Assembly: GCA_002803225.1 (NCBI GenBank)
Contig: NXFV01001280.1
Span: forward strand, 1-49,637
From: Gamarada debralockiae
Taxonomy: Eukaryota; Ascomycota; Leotiomycetes; Helotiales; Hyphodiscaceae
Direction of reading: 5' to 3'
DNA length: 49,637 nt
The position numbers were made by a program, and so were the translations under genes. The notes under the pieces are model-generated. The model was not told the origin of the DNA. It saw only the letters and a list, made by a program, of their open reading frames with translations, and made no database searches. How positions within the stretch are numbered: the stretch's first letter is position 1; each line of letters begins with the position of its first letter. Below are positions 11,091-23,705 of this stretch, piece by piece.

Positions 11091-14000
11091 TTAGGCTAGA
11101 ACAAGTCGGTATGTGCACAATTGGAAGGGGCCTAAGTTTACTTCGAACTTGCCGTCGTTGAAAGGAACTTCCTCTCCATCATCCTCTAGAAGGTTTGTCT
11201 GGAAAACCTTGCTGAGCGGCCACGTCGTCTCAATGGTACCACTCCCGCGCCCCCCTAGGGCATCATATACACGGATAATAACACTTCTGTCCTGCCTCTT
11301 CAGCAGTTCACTCAGGCTGACATCCGTGTCGTCCTCGCCGCGCTTGACAGTGTCGAGGACTAAGTTATCATCTCCATTCAGGACAATAGCTGAGGAAGCC
11401 AGGGGCGAGACCTTAGATGCAGACATGAGCTTGAGTGGGTTGTTGAAGTTGAAGGCAGCCCGAATAGTCTGGGCACCTAATCCACCCTGATGTGGCATGA
11501 TAGCCCAGCGAATACGATGACGTCCCATGTCGGCGGTATCATCTGGAGCTTTCGGTGAGCGGAGTAGGGACAATCGCATCACATCTCCGACTGTGGCGAA
11601 GCCGTACTTGCTGTCGTTAAGGATAGAAACGCCGTATTTGTACTCTGAAAGGTCCGCAAATTTATGACAGCAGACCTCGAATTTAGCCATATCCCATCTG
11701 AGAAGCTGTCAACTCTTATGGCCAAAGGGGTTGCAGGGAGTGGGGAATTGCTTACGAGGTATTATAGTGGGTCGGTCTCTTTATGACACCGAATTGCGTC
11801 TCGTAGGATGCCTCGGTATTCCGCACATTCACGGGGAATTCTACTTTGAGGAACTTCATAGTCTCATGCCAATTAACTTCAGCCGTGCATTCGACGTAGG
11901 ACTGCTGGTCATCTCCATCAAAGGCGGCAGACAGTGCAATAGTCGTTCGGATCGAGCTGACATCGCTGATCTTGGTCTCCGTAACCACACTAACGCGGTA
12001 TGGCTTGTCCTCTAGAATAGAGGTGGTTGATGTGGCCAGCTCCTGGCGTGTTTCAAGGTGATATACCTCGACGTCCCAGGCCTGCCAGTAGATAGGCTTA
12101 TCGTCGAAGATAACGAACTTGTTAGCCTTGCCGGAGAGGACTTCCCTCTTGGCAATTTGGTCATAGAGAGAGGTGATACAGCCGTCCTCGACAGTGACTG
12201 AAAGCCTGCTATTCTGTAACTGGAAGACACCGGAAGACATCTCCTGAATGGTCACAGGCCTTTCCTCCTGTGATGTTCTGACCTTTTCTACAGAGAGCAA
12301 GTTGCCACTACCACGAGCTACAACAGCTTCATTATCTGAGATCTCGATGATTTCTTGCCGGGGCCATGGTAAGGTATTTAGAGCGACAATATTCTGGGGC
12401 TTGCTGATCGAATCGGCACTAATATCGCTAAGGTTGAGAATCGGGTAGATTTGCTGAAGTAGGCTATATCCAATTTTGTAGACGTTGGCGTAAATCTGCA
12501 TAGACAGTTAGGTCACTTTGGTGTCCCTTTATGACCAAGGACACTTACTTGGTCTGAGTCGTCGTAGCACATCTTGATTGCGCTTCCCGGAAGGCAATCA
12601 TGAAATTGGCACAACAGTACACCTTCCCACATCTCGTCAAGCTCCTTTTTAGGGTACAGATACGAGCTATCCTGTATTGAAGCGATCGTCGCGAGGAGTT
12701 CAATGTCCCTTAACAGGAACTCTGACTTACGGTTATTGAGCTTGGTGTTGGCTTGGGTGGTATATACACCACGATGCAGCTCGAAGTAAAGCTCCCCGTA
12801 CCAGGTGACAAGCGAACTGGCTTTCTCCTCCAATCTGTCGAAGAAATCGTCCACTGTATCTCCCGAATGAACGCGAGGAACCTGGCCAACTGTATCCGAC
12901 ATGCCTCGAAGTCGTCGAAGCCTCTCTAAGTGCTGCCAAGTTGGACCGCCGCCACCGTCGCCTTTTCCGAACTATGCAAATATTAATATTAGTGAGGGTC
13001 TCGTGCTATTGATTCCTGGATGGACGGAGGTCTGAAACTATTGAGCGCGTACCACAATAAGAGCAGAATTGTCCTGGTCTAGAGACTTATGGTTCGATAT
13101 GCTTCGTTTGATATCGCCGAAGCTAGCTTCTGCGCAGTAAGTCTTAGCTGGCGGCATGTGACAAATAACTTGGCTTCCATCAAGCGCCACCCTAGTTTGA
13201 TCCAGAATTAGCTACAGTCCTCTCATGTAGTTAACAAGTTAACAGAAGTATCAATCCAAGATAGGCAAGTATATATCTGAAGCCGATGACCCAGCCCGGC
13301 AGCCCTAACTGCAAGCTCCGAAAAGCAAAGTCTGAAACCAGGATTTACATACCAGTTGAATGTTGTATGCGGGAAATCGTTGATACTGTTGAAGCAGGGC
13401 TTTTGGGTGAGGAAACGATTCATACCAGCCTGCCTGCAAAGCTGCGGAAGCTGGCTTGAGAAGCCGAACGTGTCGGGAAGCCAGCATGTCGTGGAGCGGG
13501 ATCCGAAGTTGCTTTCGAAGAACCGTTGGCCGTACAAGAACTGTCGAACTAGCGACTCGCCGCTTGGCAGATTGGTGTCATGCTCGATCCAGCAACCTCC
13601 GATCGGATGGAACTGCCCTGCCTTGACTTTCGACTTTACCCGTTCCCAGGCGTGCGGATATTCCTCTTTTAACCATTTGAACTATCCAAGAATATGAGTG
13701 AATGCTTTATTTCTCCTACCGAACTGTCGAGTCAAATACCAATGGTGGCTTCTCATAGGTAATTCAGAAAGCCTGCTCCTATTGATAACGTACCTGCTGA
13801 GCCTGCGAACAAGCAAAATTGAGTTCCGGGTACCTATCCATCAGATCGCACTGGTTGGACCACGAGCGGACGACTTTTCGCTTTGTCTCTGCCCACGGCC
13901 ACAGCCAACATGTGTCTATGTGACAGTGGCCGATTGCAAAGACAGTTGGCTTCTTGTTATTAAAGCTCTTATGGACCTTTTCTGAGTTAATATCCGCACC

Positions 14001-14884
14001 AAGGTACTCCTCTGCAATCTTCCGACATCTTAAGACGGAGTTCTTATCCGCGGCATTGAATGTGTCGACTATTCTGGAGGCCACATTCAGCGCCTCATGC
14101 TGTTCCCAGGAATCCTCGGGAAGCTCTAGAGCTGCATCGTGTATTATCTGAAAATCCATGTGAAGTAGCCGAGCCTGCATGTTAGGGGCGATAAGCTCCG
14201 CCTTTGAAAGTGGGAAGTGCTTGTTTGGGTCAGGAGGCTGAATCGAGTCGCCCCCTGCGTTATTCTTGAATATGGGCCGTCCTGGGCCATTCCCGAACAT
14301 GCCATTACAGGCCATTTCTAGGTAAAGGACGTGTTCTTTGCCGTCCTTGAAAGAATCTGGCAAAATCCACTCGATACGCTCTCCCCGCCCAGTCAAGCCT
14401 TGAAGAGGCTCACCATTCTCGGACCAGACTGTTGCTTCATTGCCACAGTCCCAGTAGAGCTCAATGTGCCTGTCTTCTTGGCACAACTCCTCGGGAACCG
14501 TGAGACAGACCCTGAACCAATGGGTCGTCCAAGAAGGCCCAAAGGACTGGTTAGTGTGAGTCTCCTCATACGTGTTTGACTTGTTTGTGGCCTCCTTGAA
14601 AGTCGGCCGGGTCGTGCCAGGAGCATGCCATACAGACAATTTGATATTTTGACGGCCAGAGTACACACCGTCATTCAGAGCCCTGTCACGGCAGGTTAGT
14701 AGGTTTGGCTGCGCTACAGCTTTTGAAGGGGTTCTCACGCAAGGAGATTAACCTTCTCCCATTGTCCTTCTGTGAGGAAGTTTGCCATGCGCTTTTTGTA
14801 GAGGCTGGTAATGCGCTTGCCCACGGGACCTAGGGCCCGTAAGGGATACACGGTGGTTGGGGTTGAACGACCCTTGCCACTCAT
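11091..14884 (-). CDS. AMS1: GH38 alpha-mannosidase, Ams1-like, 1090 aa
   Basis: Seven exons (minus): 14884-14739, 14682-13794, 13681-13353, 13191-13053, 12971-12549, 12495-11756 and 11697-11091. All phases close, giving 1090 residues, the usual Ams1 length. Start chosen at MSGKGRST because an in-frame stop lies just upstream of the longer frame. The GH38 N-terminal domain includes [17 protein letters not shown] (zinc-binding His/Asp) and [14 protein letters not shown], where Asp415 matches the catalytic nucleophile. [18 protein letters not shown] and the C-terminal [20 protein letters not shown] block follow. There is no signal peptide, as in Ams1, which reaches the vacuole by the Cvt/autophagy route in yeast. 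It trims alpha-mannose from free oligosaccharides. Intact; divergent from the permease at 15736. Confidence 0.93.
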
Positions 14885-15735
14885 GGCGTTGATCTTGTAA
14901 GAGCACGTTGCGACTGGTTTACGAGAAAAGGTTACGGGAGCAGGGAGTGTAAGCGGCAGCGATCCCTCGAGACTTTTGTAGAATGTCGCTCCAGCTTTCT
15001 CGCGAGGCACATCTGTTGTCGCTAGCTACAGTAGCAGTACAGATCGTGAACGGAGAGAATGTGATCCGTAGTGGAGGATGCTAGAGTAGCGTATACTATG
15101 TGGGCTATAATCGGAGTGAGAAACCCTTTTTGTAACCCCTGCTTGGTAGAAAGTTTAAAATGCCCTTGCATTCTGCCAGGCCTGACTCGTTGTCAAGTTA
15201 AAATCGGCGAAACTTCGGGAGCACAAGAATATGTAACCCTAAGCGGAGCGGGGGAGTCTGAAATAGTTTAAGATATGTCCTAAGGCGGGGCAGCTGTTGG
15301 CGTCAGCTTGATGGCGCACGTCTCGATAAGTCGTCCGACAAAAATTTGGCTCATCAAACCATGGGAACATCCAATTCTAGACTCGGGGTTGGGAGAATAT
15401 TACTGCACGGAGGTACATGCCCAAAGTTGTGTCTCAGCGCTGTAGTTCTGCCACCAATCAGTTCTTTTTGCCCAACCAGAGAGTTTTAATCGAGGGCGAA
15501 CTCCAGGCATGTACTCCGCAGAGCCTAGACAATATTCCCCAGCTGGGGTAATGTGGGGAAGACGAACCATTCTCCCGAAATAGGCAAAAGTCGAGAGGCT
15601 TTTGCGTGGGGCAAGAAATTACTTAAAGCTTGGGAAGACCTCGATGGAGGCTTAATTTGGGTTACTTAAATTTGGGTGTCACCCCCGGTGTGACACTTCA
15701 AGCACGCTATACACCATCACTGCCCACCCAAAGCC
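14885..15735. other. Divergent promoter region, mannosidase / permease
   Basis: About 850 bp between two divergent start codons. The part near the permease start has pyrimidine-rich and repeated ACTTAAATTTGGG-like strings and an inverted repeat (15676-15696). No gene is seen; the short open frame at 15071-15271 is unsupported. Confidence 0.5.
15676..15696. promoter_or_regulatory. Inverted repeat 40 bp upstream of permease start
   Basis: GTGTCAC at 15676-15682 and its exact reverse complement GTGACAC at 15690-15696, separated by seven bases. Position close to the ATG suggests a 5' leader or core-promoter element; protein binding is speculative. Confidence 0.3.
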
Positions 15736-17507
15736 ATGGAAAACGCCAAGGTGACCGAGATCACTGATGTCCCCGAGGCTGTTGAAGATGAAGGCCTTAA
15801 GAAGGAGCACATGAACTACGAGCTTGTTGACAAGGAGGTGGCCAAGTATGCCTCAGAGACAATTGTCGAAATGGACGAAGAGACCAACATGCGACTAAAG
15901 CAACTCATTGACAAGCGTGTCCTAGTCATCATGGTCTTCACCTACTTCATCCAGACGCTGGACAAAGGGACGATGTCCTTTGCCTCCATCATGGGAATCA
16001 TTGACGATACCCATCTGAGAGGTAACCAGGTGGGCACCCGACGCGAAACCTGGCTAGTAAAATTTGCAGACTGCTAAAGCAGGTAATAGTACTCGTGGCT
16101 GACCACTATCATCTACATCGTCATCCTCATCGTCGAGTACCCTGAAAACTACATCATCCAGCGGGTCCCCATTGCCAAGTGGCTCGGCGCAAATATCATC
16201 TTATGGGGCATTACGCTCTCTCTTCATGCTGCAATGAAGAGCTTCCCCGGCTTGCTCACGCTTCGAGGACTGCTCGGTGCCTTTGAGGCCACCTCCCAAC
16301 CCTCTTTCGTCCTCCTATCAAGCATATGGTACAAGCGAGAAGAGCAAGCTGGTATTCTCATCTTCTGGTATGTTCAATTTCACCCGCAAATATCCAAAAC
16401 ACGTTGAATATCGTACTAATGAGGTATCAGGTACATGATGAACGGCGTTCAGCAGATAATTGGCAGTCTTCTGGCCTTCGGGTTCTCATTCGTTCCCCAG
16501 AATAGTCCTATCGTGTCGTGGCAGGCGCTTTTCATGACCTATGGCATCGTCACCGTCTTCTGGGGTGGTTTTGTCCTGTGGTGGATGCCTGACTCTCCCA
16601 TGAAAGCCCACTGCTTTAGTGAAGAAGATAAGAAGCTCATGGTCGAACGCGTTCGCCAGAACCGTACCGGTGTGCAGAACCGGAAGTTCCGTAAGGACCA
16701 GGTTTGGGACGCGTTCTGTGATCCGCAGGGTGAGCGGCTCTGTTCCCCTTTCCGACGCTTTCATCCAATGTTGACGCGCTTTATAGTCTATGGCTTTGCC
16801 CTCATCCAGCTCTTCACAACCCTTCCGTCAGGCGGCCTTGGCGCCTTTGCCAACATCATCATCAAGTCCTTTGGTTTCACAACTTGGCAAACCCAGCTTC
16901 TACAGATGGTATCAGGTGTCATCCAGATCATCACCATGCTGTCTGCCGTCTGGGTCGACAAACGCTTCCACCAGACCATCCTGGCTATGATGGCGGCTGT
17001 CGTGCCCACCATCGCCGGCACCGTCGTGCTGCTGACCGTTCCTTTCGAAGTGAACAAGCGTGTGGGCTTGCTGTTCGCGTACTACATCATGATTGCATTT
17101 TGGGCTTGTTCCGGTCTTGCGCTGTCACTCGTCACCAGGAACGTGGCCGGTCAGACGAAGAAGAGTGTCGTCATCGCAATCAACTTCGTGTTCTGGGCGA
17201 CTGGCAATGCCATCGGACCTCAGGTGTTCCGCTCCAAGGACGCCCCACGCTACTTCCTTGCATTAGCCATCATCCTGGGCTGCTTCTCGCTGCTGGAAAT
17301 AACGCTGTTAGCGCTTCGGACCTACTATATCTGGCAGAACAGGAGACGAGACGACAAGATTGCGCGAGGCGAGGTTATGGCGGATGCGTTGTTTATCCAG
17401 GCCTTCGAGGACGTGACTGACAGGGTATGTTGCCTCTCTACTGATACTTCAGGGAACATCCTGCTGACACGACACAGAAAAATGCCAACTTCAGATACGT
17501 GTTCTAA
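15736..17507 (+). CDS. Dal5-like allantoate/anion:cation symporter (MFS), 512 aa
   Basis: Exons 15736-16029, 16090-16367, 16431-16729, 16787-17424 and 17478-17507 join in phase to 512 residues. The cytosolic N-terminus (about 60 aa) leads into RVLVIMVFTYFIQTLDKGT, and then YSWLTTIIYIVILIVEYPENY, LLGAFEATSQPSFVLL and WYMMNGVQQIIGSLLAFG follow, the ACS-family pattern with 12 membrane spans. C-terminal landmarks are GGLGAFANIIIKSFG, VAGQTKKSV and TGNAIGPQVF. The last exon gives KNANFRYVF, the standard end of this family. Likely imports small carboxylates or ureides (allantoate-type) at the plasma membrane; the exact substrate cannot be read from sequence. Intact. Confidence 0.9.
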
Positions 17508-18865
17508 AACTCGATTTTCTGCATCGGAGGGCGGACAGACGAGCACGCGGGATGTGCTTAGGGTTTTGGGCGGGGCGCAATGTGTGCGGAGGCGATGGAG
17601 GGCGATACTACGTTTTGTCCATCACTATCATGATACTATGTATTCGAAGTCATTAACTGTCGACCTACTCTTATTTTTCTCTTGCGATGTGTAATTTGGC
17701 AGTGTCCCCAGTTGCAAAAGGACGTGCCGGTGCACTTACGTGTTGATCCACCTACCTCGGCTTGTTGAAAAGGGAAGAAAAGTCCGAACAGAGCACTGGA
17801 CATTGGTACAGCCCCTGTACCACGCTCGAGCCATGACCCATTACAGGGCACGCAAGGGACATTTTGTTAGAACCCGAAGTCGACCAATTCAATTGAATGT
17901 TGTTAAAGAAACACGAATTATTTTCTCTACTTTGAGTGGCTCAAATAAAAGAAGCTAAATTTTATTATCGCAACTGACTTGAATTCTTCTGGCAAAATAC
18001 CCTGTAAACGCGGATTTATGACGGCGGGCTCTTGAGATCCCCGCTGCTATAGCGCCCATCCTAGTTGAAGCTCCCAGGACATTTTGGTAAAATATCCCCA
18101 GGCGATATTGGCCGAATCCAATGCACGCCCAAAAAGCAGGTTATTTAAAGCAAATGACAGTTTGCGCGGCGGGGTCCCGCTCGTCCACGATCGTCGCCCT
18201 TACTCAACGCGTCATTGTGGAGAAACAATCGGACTTTCTAAGATGGACTGGATTACAGTATCCTTGAAGGGGTTTGAAAGGTCGGGTTCCGACAGCAAAT
18301 TTATTGTGCCCCGCATCTTTCGTCGTCCGTTTAGGTCGGCATTGGTACTGTAGTAGATTTATGTGTGTGGACGTCAGAATCCTTGCTAGCAAACAAGCTT
18401 TTCGCTAAGGGCCGGGGGGCGGGTTATACAGTGGGTAGACATAAGCCTGTGCCTTGAGCCGATTTCACACCAAAACACCCTATATACCCTAACATATATC
18501 AAATGAAACTTCTAAGTAACCTATATTTAAGATTCATAAGCAAAATTATTTGGAACAATTTAATAGTACTCTTCGATAACAAAGTAAAAATTTACTCCTT
18601 AGTTAAGGAGATATTTAAGGTCTAAAGAGAGTGTGTGAAAACTCAAGCGAATTTTAGTGTAAAATAGACGGGTTGCCCTTTGGAATTTATACAATAATTA
18701 CGTCGCGACCGTAGAATATAATTTTAAGGCGAGGACGCTAAATTACAAGTAGCTATCGAATAAAAAGCGCTCCACCCATGTTTTTCTGTATTTAAACAAA
18801 TATACAAGTAAAATTTTGAAGTGTTGCATATGACTTTTGGTGTAAAATCGGCTAAGAGCACAGAT
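17508..18865. other. Intergenic, AT-rich toward its right end
   Basis: No gene seen. From about 18470 to 18870 the sequence is distinctly AT-rich with TTTAAG and ATATTT strings, which might be an old RIP-mutated relic, but no coding trace survives. Confidence 0.35.
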
Positions 18866-19744
18866 TTATGTCCACATACTGTATTTGCATGACGCTGAGC
18901 GGTCCACATATCGCCGGTGGCTCGGGGGCTCGTGGCTGGAATCCAAGTGCCATACATAGTCGCTAAAGTAAGCCCTGTCCTTCTGTGGGCTTGGCCAAGC
19001 CATTTGGCTAAGCTGAGAACACAGACCAGACGAGACGTGGCTGGGACAACGGACGAAGATGTTCGACAACAAGTTTGTCTGCTTTTCCAACTCCCCTGGA
19101 CTGCTCAGTCTGGTCGGCGAGTCAGTCGTAGTGGAACCAAACCGGTATTCACATTGCTGCTCATAACCTGGAAGAAGAGCTTCCTCGCATGACGAAGGGG
19201 GCCCCAAGTCCACTCCAGGGCTTGACAGTTGAGCATGATAGCTTAGCGACGAAGCCGACGCCGCTGTCATCATGGGCAGTATTGAGGCATTTCCGATAGT
19301 TTGACGCTTTGAGAAGGATGGAAAACTTGTTTTCGACAGGATTCGAGGAAAGTGGGAGTAATCTCCTAACGTCAAGATTACGATTCCAGCGAAATCGAAT
19401 CGGAGCCACAAATGAGACACTTTTACAGGATGGTTCATCAATGTGTGATAGGTTGCCGATAAACTTGAGCAGATAAAGGCAGTTAGGAGGAAAAATTCAA
19501 AGACGAAGTGATCGAGCAGTTTGGCTGCTGTGTAACCAGCCTTAAAACAGCCAAACATCCAGATTTCTGCACTCGGAAAGACTAGTGCAGGTATCAAGTA
19601 CGGAAAGATGTTAATAGTCATGTTGTACAGATACGGCCAGCTCGCAAAGCATGCCCTCGCTGACGCAGATTCGGGACGATATCCATGGCGGATATGGTTG
19701 TTGTCTCGGTGCCATCCGAGGATTTCGTGGTAGGAAAGAAGCAC
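18866..19744 (-). pseudogene. PAQR (adiponectin-receptor/Izh-like) membrane protein, decayed
   Basis: Minus strand. The 5' part reads YHEILGWHRDNNHIRHGYRP, matching the conserved start of fungal PAQR proteins. YLYNMTINIFPYLIPALVF (first membrane helix), SSLSATYHTLMNHP (the Ser and His of the PAQR zinc site) and LWLRFDFAGIVILTLGDY follow. After that the frame drifts into Ser-rich nonsense. A trace of the family C-terminus (YGTWIPATSPRATGDMW) reappears in a different frame at 18880-18957. The N-terminal exon upstream of 19744 could not be joined. The protein would normally have seven membrane spans and sense sterols or zinc status. With the second half out of frame it is very probably dead. Confidence 0.6.
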
Positions 19745-20271
19745 TGCGGCGTAAAGGTAGAGAAACTGATCGCCGTTAGTGTCCTTTTCGCCTTTCCCCC
19801 GGCGCGTAAAGTCAGTCGAGCTCTAACTTGCGATCAATGGATTTTTCGACGATGCTGAAGCGTTGTGTTTGGACAGAGAGCTGAACGTCAAGTCGAATAG
19901 CTATGACTTCGATGAGGACAGAGCTGAGCTGGAGAATTTCGAAGAAAGTGATAGTTGCTGAAGAATGTCAATGCCATCGATACCGCGATTGTTTAGCCCG
20001 CAGTTATTTGACAAGCCGGCAAGCACTTACTTTCCAGCGAGCCACAAAAAAATATTATTCATGAATATCATAAAGCTATTCACAACCTGCTAGTACATCA
20101 TAAGTGGAGTATTTGTTCATTTTCCGCCAGTGAATCATCACTCTTTATTTTACTTTAGAGTACAACCCATTGATAACCATTGCCCAGTTTTCCCCTTGCG
20201 CAGAGTTTGGTAGTGACCACTCCTATAAAGGACGTCCCATGTCGATGACCTACTACTCCAGCTTCAATCCC
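19745..20271. other. Intergenic or 5' remnant of the PAQR gene
   Basis: A minus-strand open segment near 19830-19950 (reads LIEVIAIRLDVQLSVQTQ, then RFSIVEKSIDRKLE) could be an exon of an unrelated small gene or of the PAQR N-terminus, but I could not connect it by splice sites. Otherwise nothing. Confidence 0.3.
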
Positions 20272-21304
20272 TCAAACTTCCTGAACATTTCGATATTGGC
20301 CGGCGACGGGAAAAGATCGATATCGTGATTGGTCTTCCATTTGATACCGACCATAGATTGGACCTGTGCAAGGATGCAGTGTTTTTTCAGCAATTTCAAA
20401 GGCGCCTTCGAAGAAGGAATGAGTGCCATCTCGCATCATGAGACAAGCCTCAATAGTCTTCTCCGTACCCTCCGGTGTCCAATCATAGGTGGCGTGAATA
20501 AACTTCATCAAATCCATCCTTCCCAAACTCTTCATGATAGACGCACCATACGCCGTGTTCCAAGCCTCAATTTCCAAGCGCTGGATCCTTCGAATGACTT
20601 CCTGGCCGAAGTTGTAGTTCTGCAGCCTGATCCATCTTGCTGGTACGGGACGCTGACAGAATATGAACGAATCGGCCTCGAAGTTGACGAAAATTATGGT
20701 AGGTCGAGAGGAGTGGAATTCTATGCCTAGCCCGAGCATATTCTGCAGACCAACCTCTGCCGCGGACTTGGCGAAGCAAGCAGTGTAGTGATTTAGACCC
20801 TCCAAGCGAGCCTCCTTGCATGTGTGTAAAATGGCGGGATTTCTGATTTGTCCAGGGACAGTGCTTTGGCAGGTTCGACATTTGACGATGGATGATCAAC
20901 TTGACAATGCGAGGCTCGAACGAGGCCATCTTCCACTGCAAACTTCTGTTAGCTTGTGTTCAAAGAGAGTCAACAATCGTAGAAGGGGGACTTACAATCA
21001 TGTTGCGCAGCTTGACTGGCAAATTTTGAAACAAGCTGAACTCCTGCAAAGGCAGAGGCTCGCGAAGGTCGACTTTGAGGACAGGGAGGCGAGAAAGGAG
21101 GGATTTCAGTTGCGCCATGTTGCAGTTAATATCATCCGGGAATGGCTTGTTGGATACAGGTGAATGATTCTCGTCAGCGTCATGCTTCGCGCAGATTGTT
21201 GACTTCGTGGGAAGTTTCTCGATGTCGAGGCCACGATGCAAGGAATTAGGAATTCTTGGGGCGGTGAGCTCCCGGGAGAAGTTGAAAGGTGATGCGATCC
21301 ACAT
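20272..21304 (-). pseudogene. 2EXR-domain protein with one frame break
   Basis: Exon 1 is 21304-20996; a 60-bp intron (20995-20936) has GTAAGT and CAG ends; exon 2 is 20935-20272. The 2EXR signature FSLFQNLPVKLRNMI joins WKMASFEPRIVKL across the intron. Further on come PAILHTCKEARLEGLNHY and PTIIFVNFEADSFIF, both typical of this large fungal family of unknown function. The first half of exon 2 and the second half are in different frames. The break lies near 20890, where VKCRTCQSTVPGQ in the second frame continues the homology. One indel or a sequencing error explains it. Otherwise open to the stop. Confidence 0.6.
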
Positions 21305-21623
21305 GATATCAATTATGAATGCGATTAATATTGGGTCGGAAGTTTGATGTGCAGGAATTGATGTGTGATATTTGGTGGATTGACGATTGCAGAATTGCAG
21401 AATTGAAAGTTGTTGGTTGTTAGAAGAGGGAAGTAATTCAAGACTTGAGAGTTTTTTTGTTTACTTTCGTCGTCACCTCCTAAGGCAGATCCCGGGTTCG
21501 GGACAACACGAACTCCACGGGTGAGGTCAAATCGCTCAGCTTGGATGAGAGGTTAGGCAAGAGCGAGAGTAATTCAGATGTAAAAGGAACCTCAGATTCT
21601 GTAATTGCGGAGTTTTGGATCGC
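21305..21623. other. Intergenic, 2EXR promoter side
   Basis: No gene. A GATCCCGGGTTCGGGAC string near 21487 superficially recalls a tRNA T-arm but no cloverleaf can be built around it. Confidence 0.4.
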
Positions 21624-23705
21624 TTATCCTACATGGACGATCAAAGATTGAGAAGAAAATTTGATGGAAGGTACCATATCTATGCGACTAATTGAAGGCA
21701 AATTTAATTTAGACGCACATCGACTTTCCACTCTGCCCTTCTTGTCTTTCATGTCAATTGCACCTTCCGTATCGTCGGAAAGGGGCATCACGTGGTCAAG
21801 GCCGAGTCCTTCCTCTATCACGAGAACAACGTCCACCAGAGAAGCTTTCTCTTCAAACAGAGACCAAGATTTCTCACCATAAACTGGATTTGAGTTGGCC
21901 AAGCAGCACACTAAGAAATAAACCAGAGCCGAAATGATGAAAGACAGAATCCACCCCAGCATCCCAACTCCTTCGCGACCCTGGAATCATGTGCGCCCAT
22001 GTTCTCACAAGAGCCTGGAAATCCAATTGCGCATCCGGCAACATAATCAATGTAAGCTTGCACATTCCATCCTCGCAAATAATAATGATTTTGAGTTCGT
22101 TTCTTCCCATCATACAAATTCTCCATGAACAGGTTCCCCTTCGTGATGAAAACATAGTCTATGACCATAATGCTAGTGAGTCCACCCATGAAACAGACCA
22201 TAGCCGCTAAGGAACTTTTTGTGAATGTCGCAGCAGATGCGTAGATTTTCAAGGGACAGACTGCCCATGCTAGGATCAATCCGAGAAATTGACCTCTGGC
22301 CATATTCATAGAGCGTTGTAGAAGCATGGCGAGCTCGCTTCCCAGGGGAATGGAGTTCGCTGCGACGTTGATTCCGAGGATGAGGATCGCCTAGAACGTC
22401 AGAGGAAAATAGCGTAGCCGCTCTTGAGTGAGAGTAGCGGTCAAGGATCGCAGTCAGCAAGTCCCCACTGATTCTACTATCAACAGACAGTCAGCAATTT
22501 GCCTCCAAAGATGAAATAGTAAAACTCGCTAGCTTCAATGCCCAGGCATTGTTAATGGCAGCAGTAGAAGGAATTCCAAAGATTGCAGATATCGTGACAG
22601 AAATTGGCCAGAAGACCAGCTGTGTCCAAATTGAAGACCATCTTGACGCACTCCAGCGTGAGTAATCCGGTTGGTTCGTGATGACAGTCGCGTAGGCACT
22701 CAAATCAGAGTTGGCGTACATAAACAGCTGCCTCCTAGGATTTATGACTCCACCGCAAGCTTTGCTCCAGTATTTATCGTGCATATCCTCAATGTGAAGA
22801 GCCACTTCAGTTGGTTGTATCGGAGGAAGACGAAGGGATATGGATTAGCCAGTAAAAGAAAATAACCAAGAAATTGTTGTGTCGTGAACCCGATGGAGGC
22901 CGGAATATGATTTGGCATGTTGGTGAATCAGGATTCGGAGACCGCAATTTACAACAAAAGAGGAGCCGAAGTAAAATGTTCACTAGCCAATTCTATTAAC
23001 AAAACTCCCACAACGAGAGACGGCTTCTGCTTACGCTTGAGGGAATAAAAATTATCACTAACACAGCTCGAGCAGAAACAGCGTAGAAAGAGCCGTAAAT
23101 TCCAAAGAGGACCGAGCTACCACAGGAAATCCAAAGTGATAGACCTTAGAGCATCGTGAATTGAGAGCCGATGTGCAGGCACCTACTACCTGGGAACGAG
23201 GATGGCAATAGTTGCTTGCGTATATGTCCGTATCCAGTTGCTGTAACACAAAACGTTGAATTACAAGAGCCTATTATTAATGATGTGGCAGTCATGATTC
23301 ATTGGTGCCACTCAGAATAGAGTAAAGTCGCATCCACCTCTTCTCCAGCCGCGCTGTGTTCAAGTAACATCTCAAGTAAAGATTGAATTTGGGTGTCAAA
23401 GCATTCGAATCTGCTTAATGATTAAATTTTTCTGCCTTCTGAGCTCTGAGTTCCGTCCGGGTTCTGAGCTAAGGCAAATCCAAGGCACGCTCTCTAATAA
23501 AGACACTCTGGGCCTCAGATTATTGCCTTCACACCACTCAAAGCCCAACCTGGAAGAATTAACACAGCATATTCGAAACCGTAGAAGTTCACGTGACATC
23601 CCCATATAATCATAAATCCATGAAAAAGTAAACCCTGCTCACATCCTCGATGGCTCGCTGCAAAGGCTTCGTTGATGTTCAACCTTTTGAATGAAGACAC
23701 CATGT
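21624..23705 (-). pseudogene. NCS1 nucleobase (uracil-type) permease, decayed
   Basis: Blocks in the right order but in changing frames on the minus strand. VYHFGFPVVARSS continues in another frame as YGSFYAVSARAVL (about 23060-23170). Next come IGFTTQQFLGYF (about 22860-22900), TNQPDYSRWS and QLVFWPISVTISAIFG (22491-22805), and GINVAANS (about 22350). ARGQFLGLILAWAVCPLKI, SIMVIDYVFITKGNLF and HYYLRGWNVQAYIDYVAG (21911-22327) and LGWILSFIISALVYF (21900s) complete it. These are landmarks of the uracil/allantoin permease family, with TNQPD pointing to the uracil side. Frame changes do not coincide with good splice sites (for example at about 23130 and 22380). Would have imported nucleobases. 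Probably a pseudogene; a few junctions could still be introns. Confidence 0.65.

Noticed and set aside
16884..17420. 178-codon open frame, plus strand
   Set aside because: Out-of-frame shadow of the Dal5-like permease.
21481..21520. tRNA-like T-arm string (GGGTTCGGGAC)
   Set aside because: No acceptor, D or anticodon arms can be formed around it on either strand.
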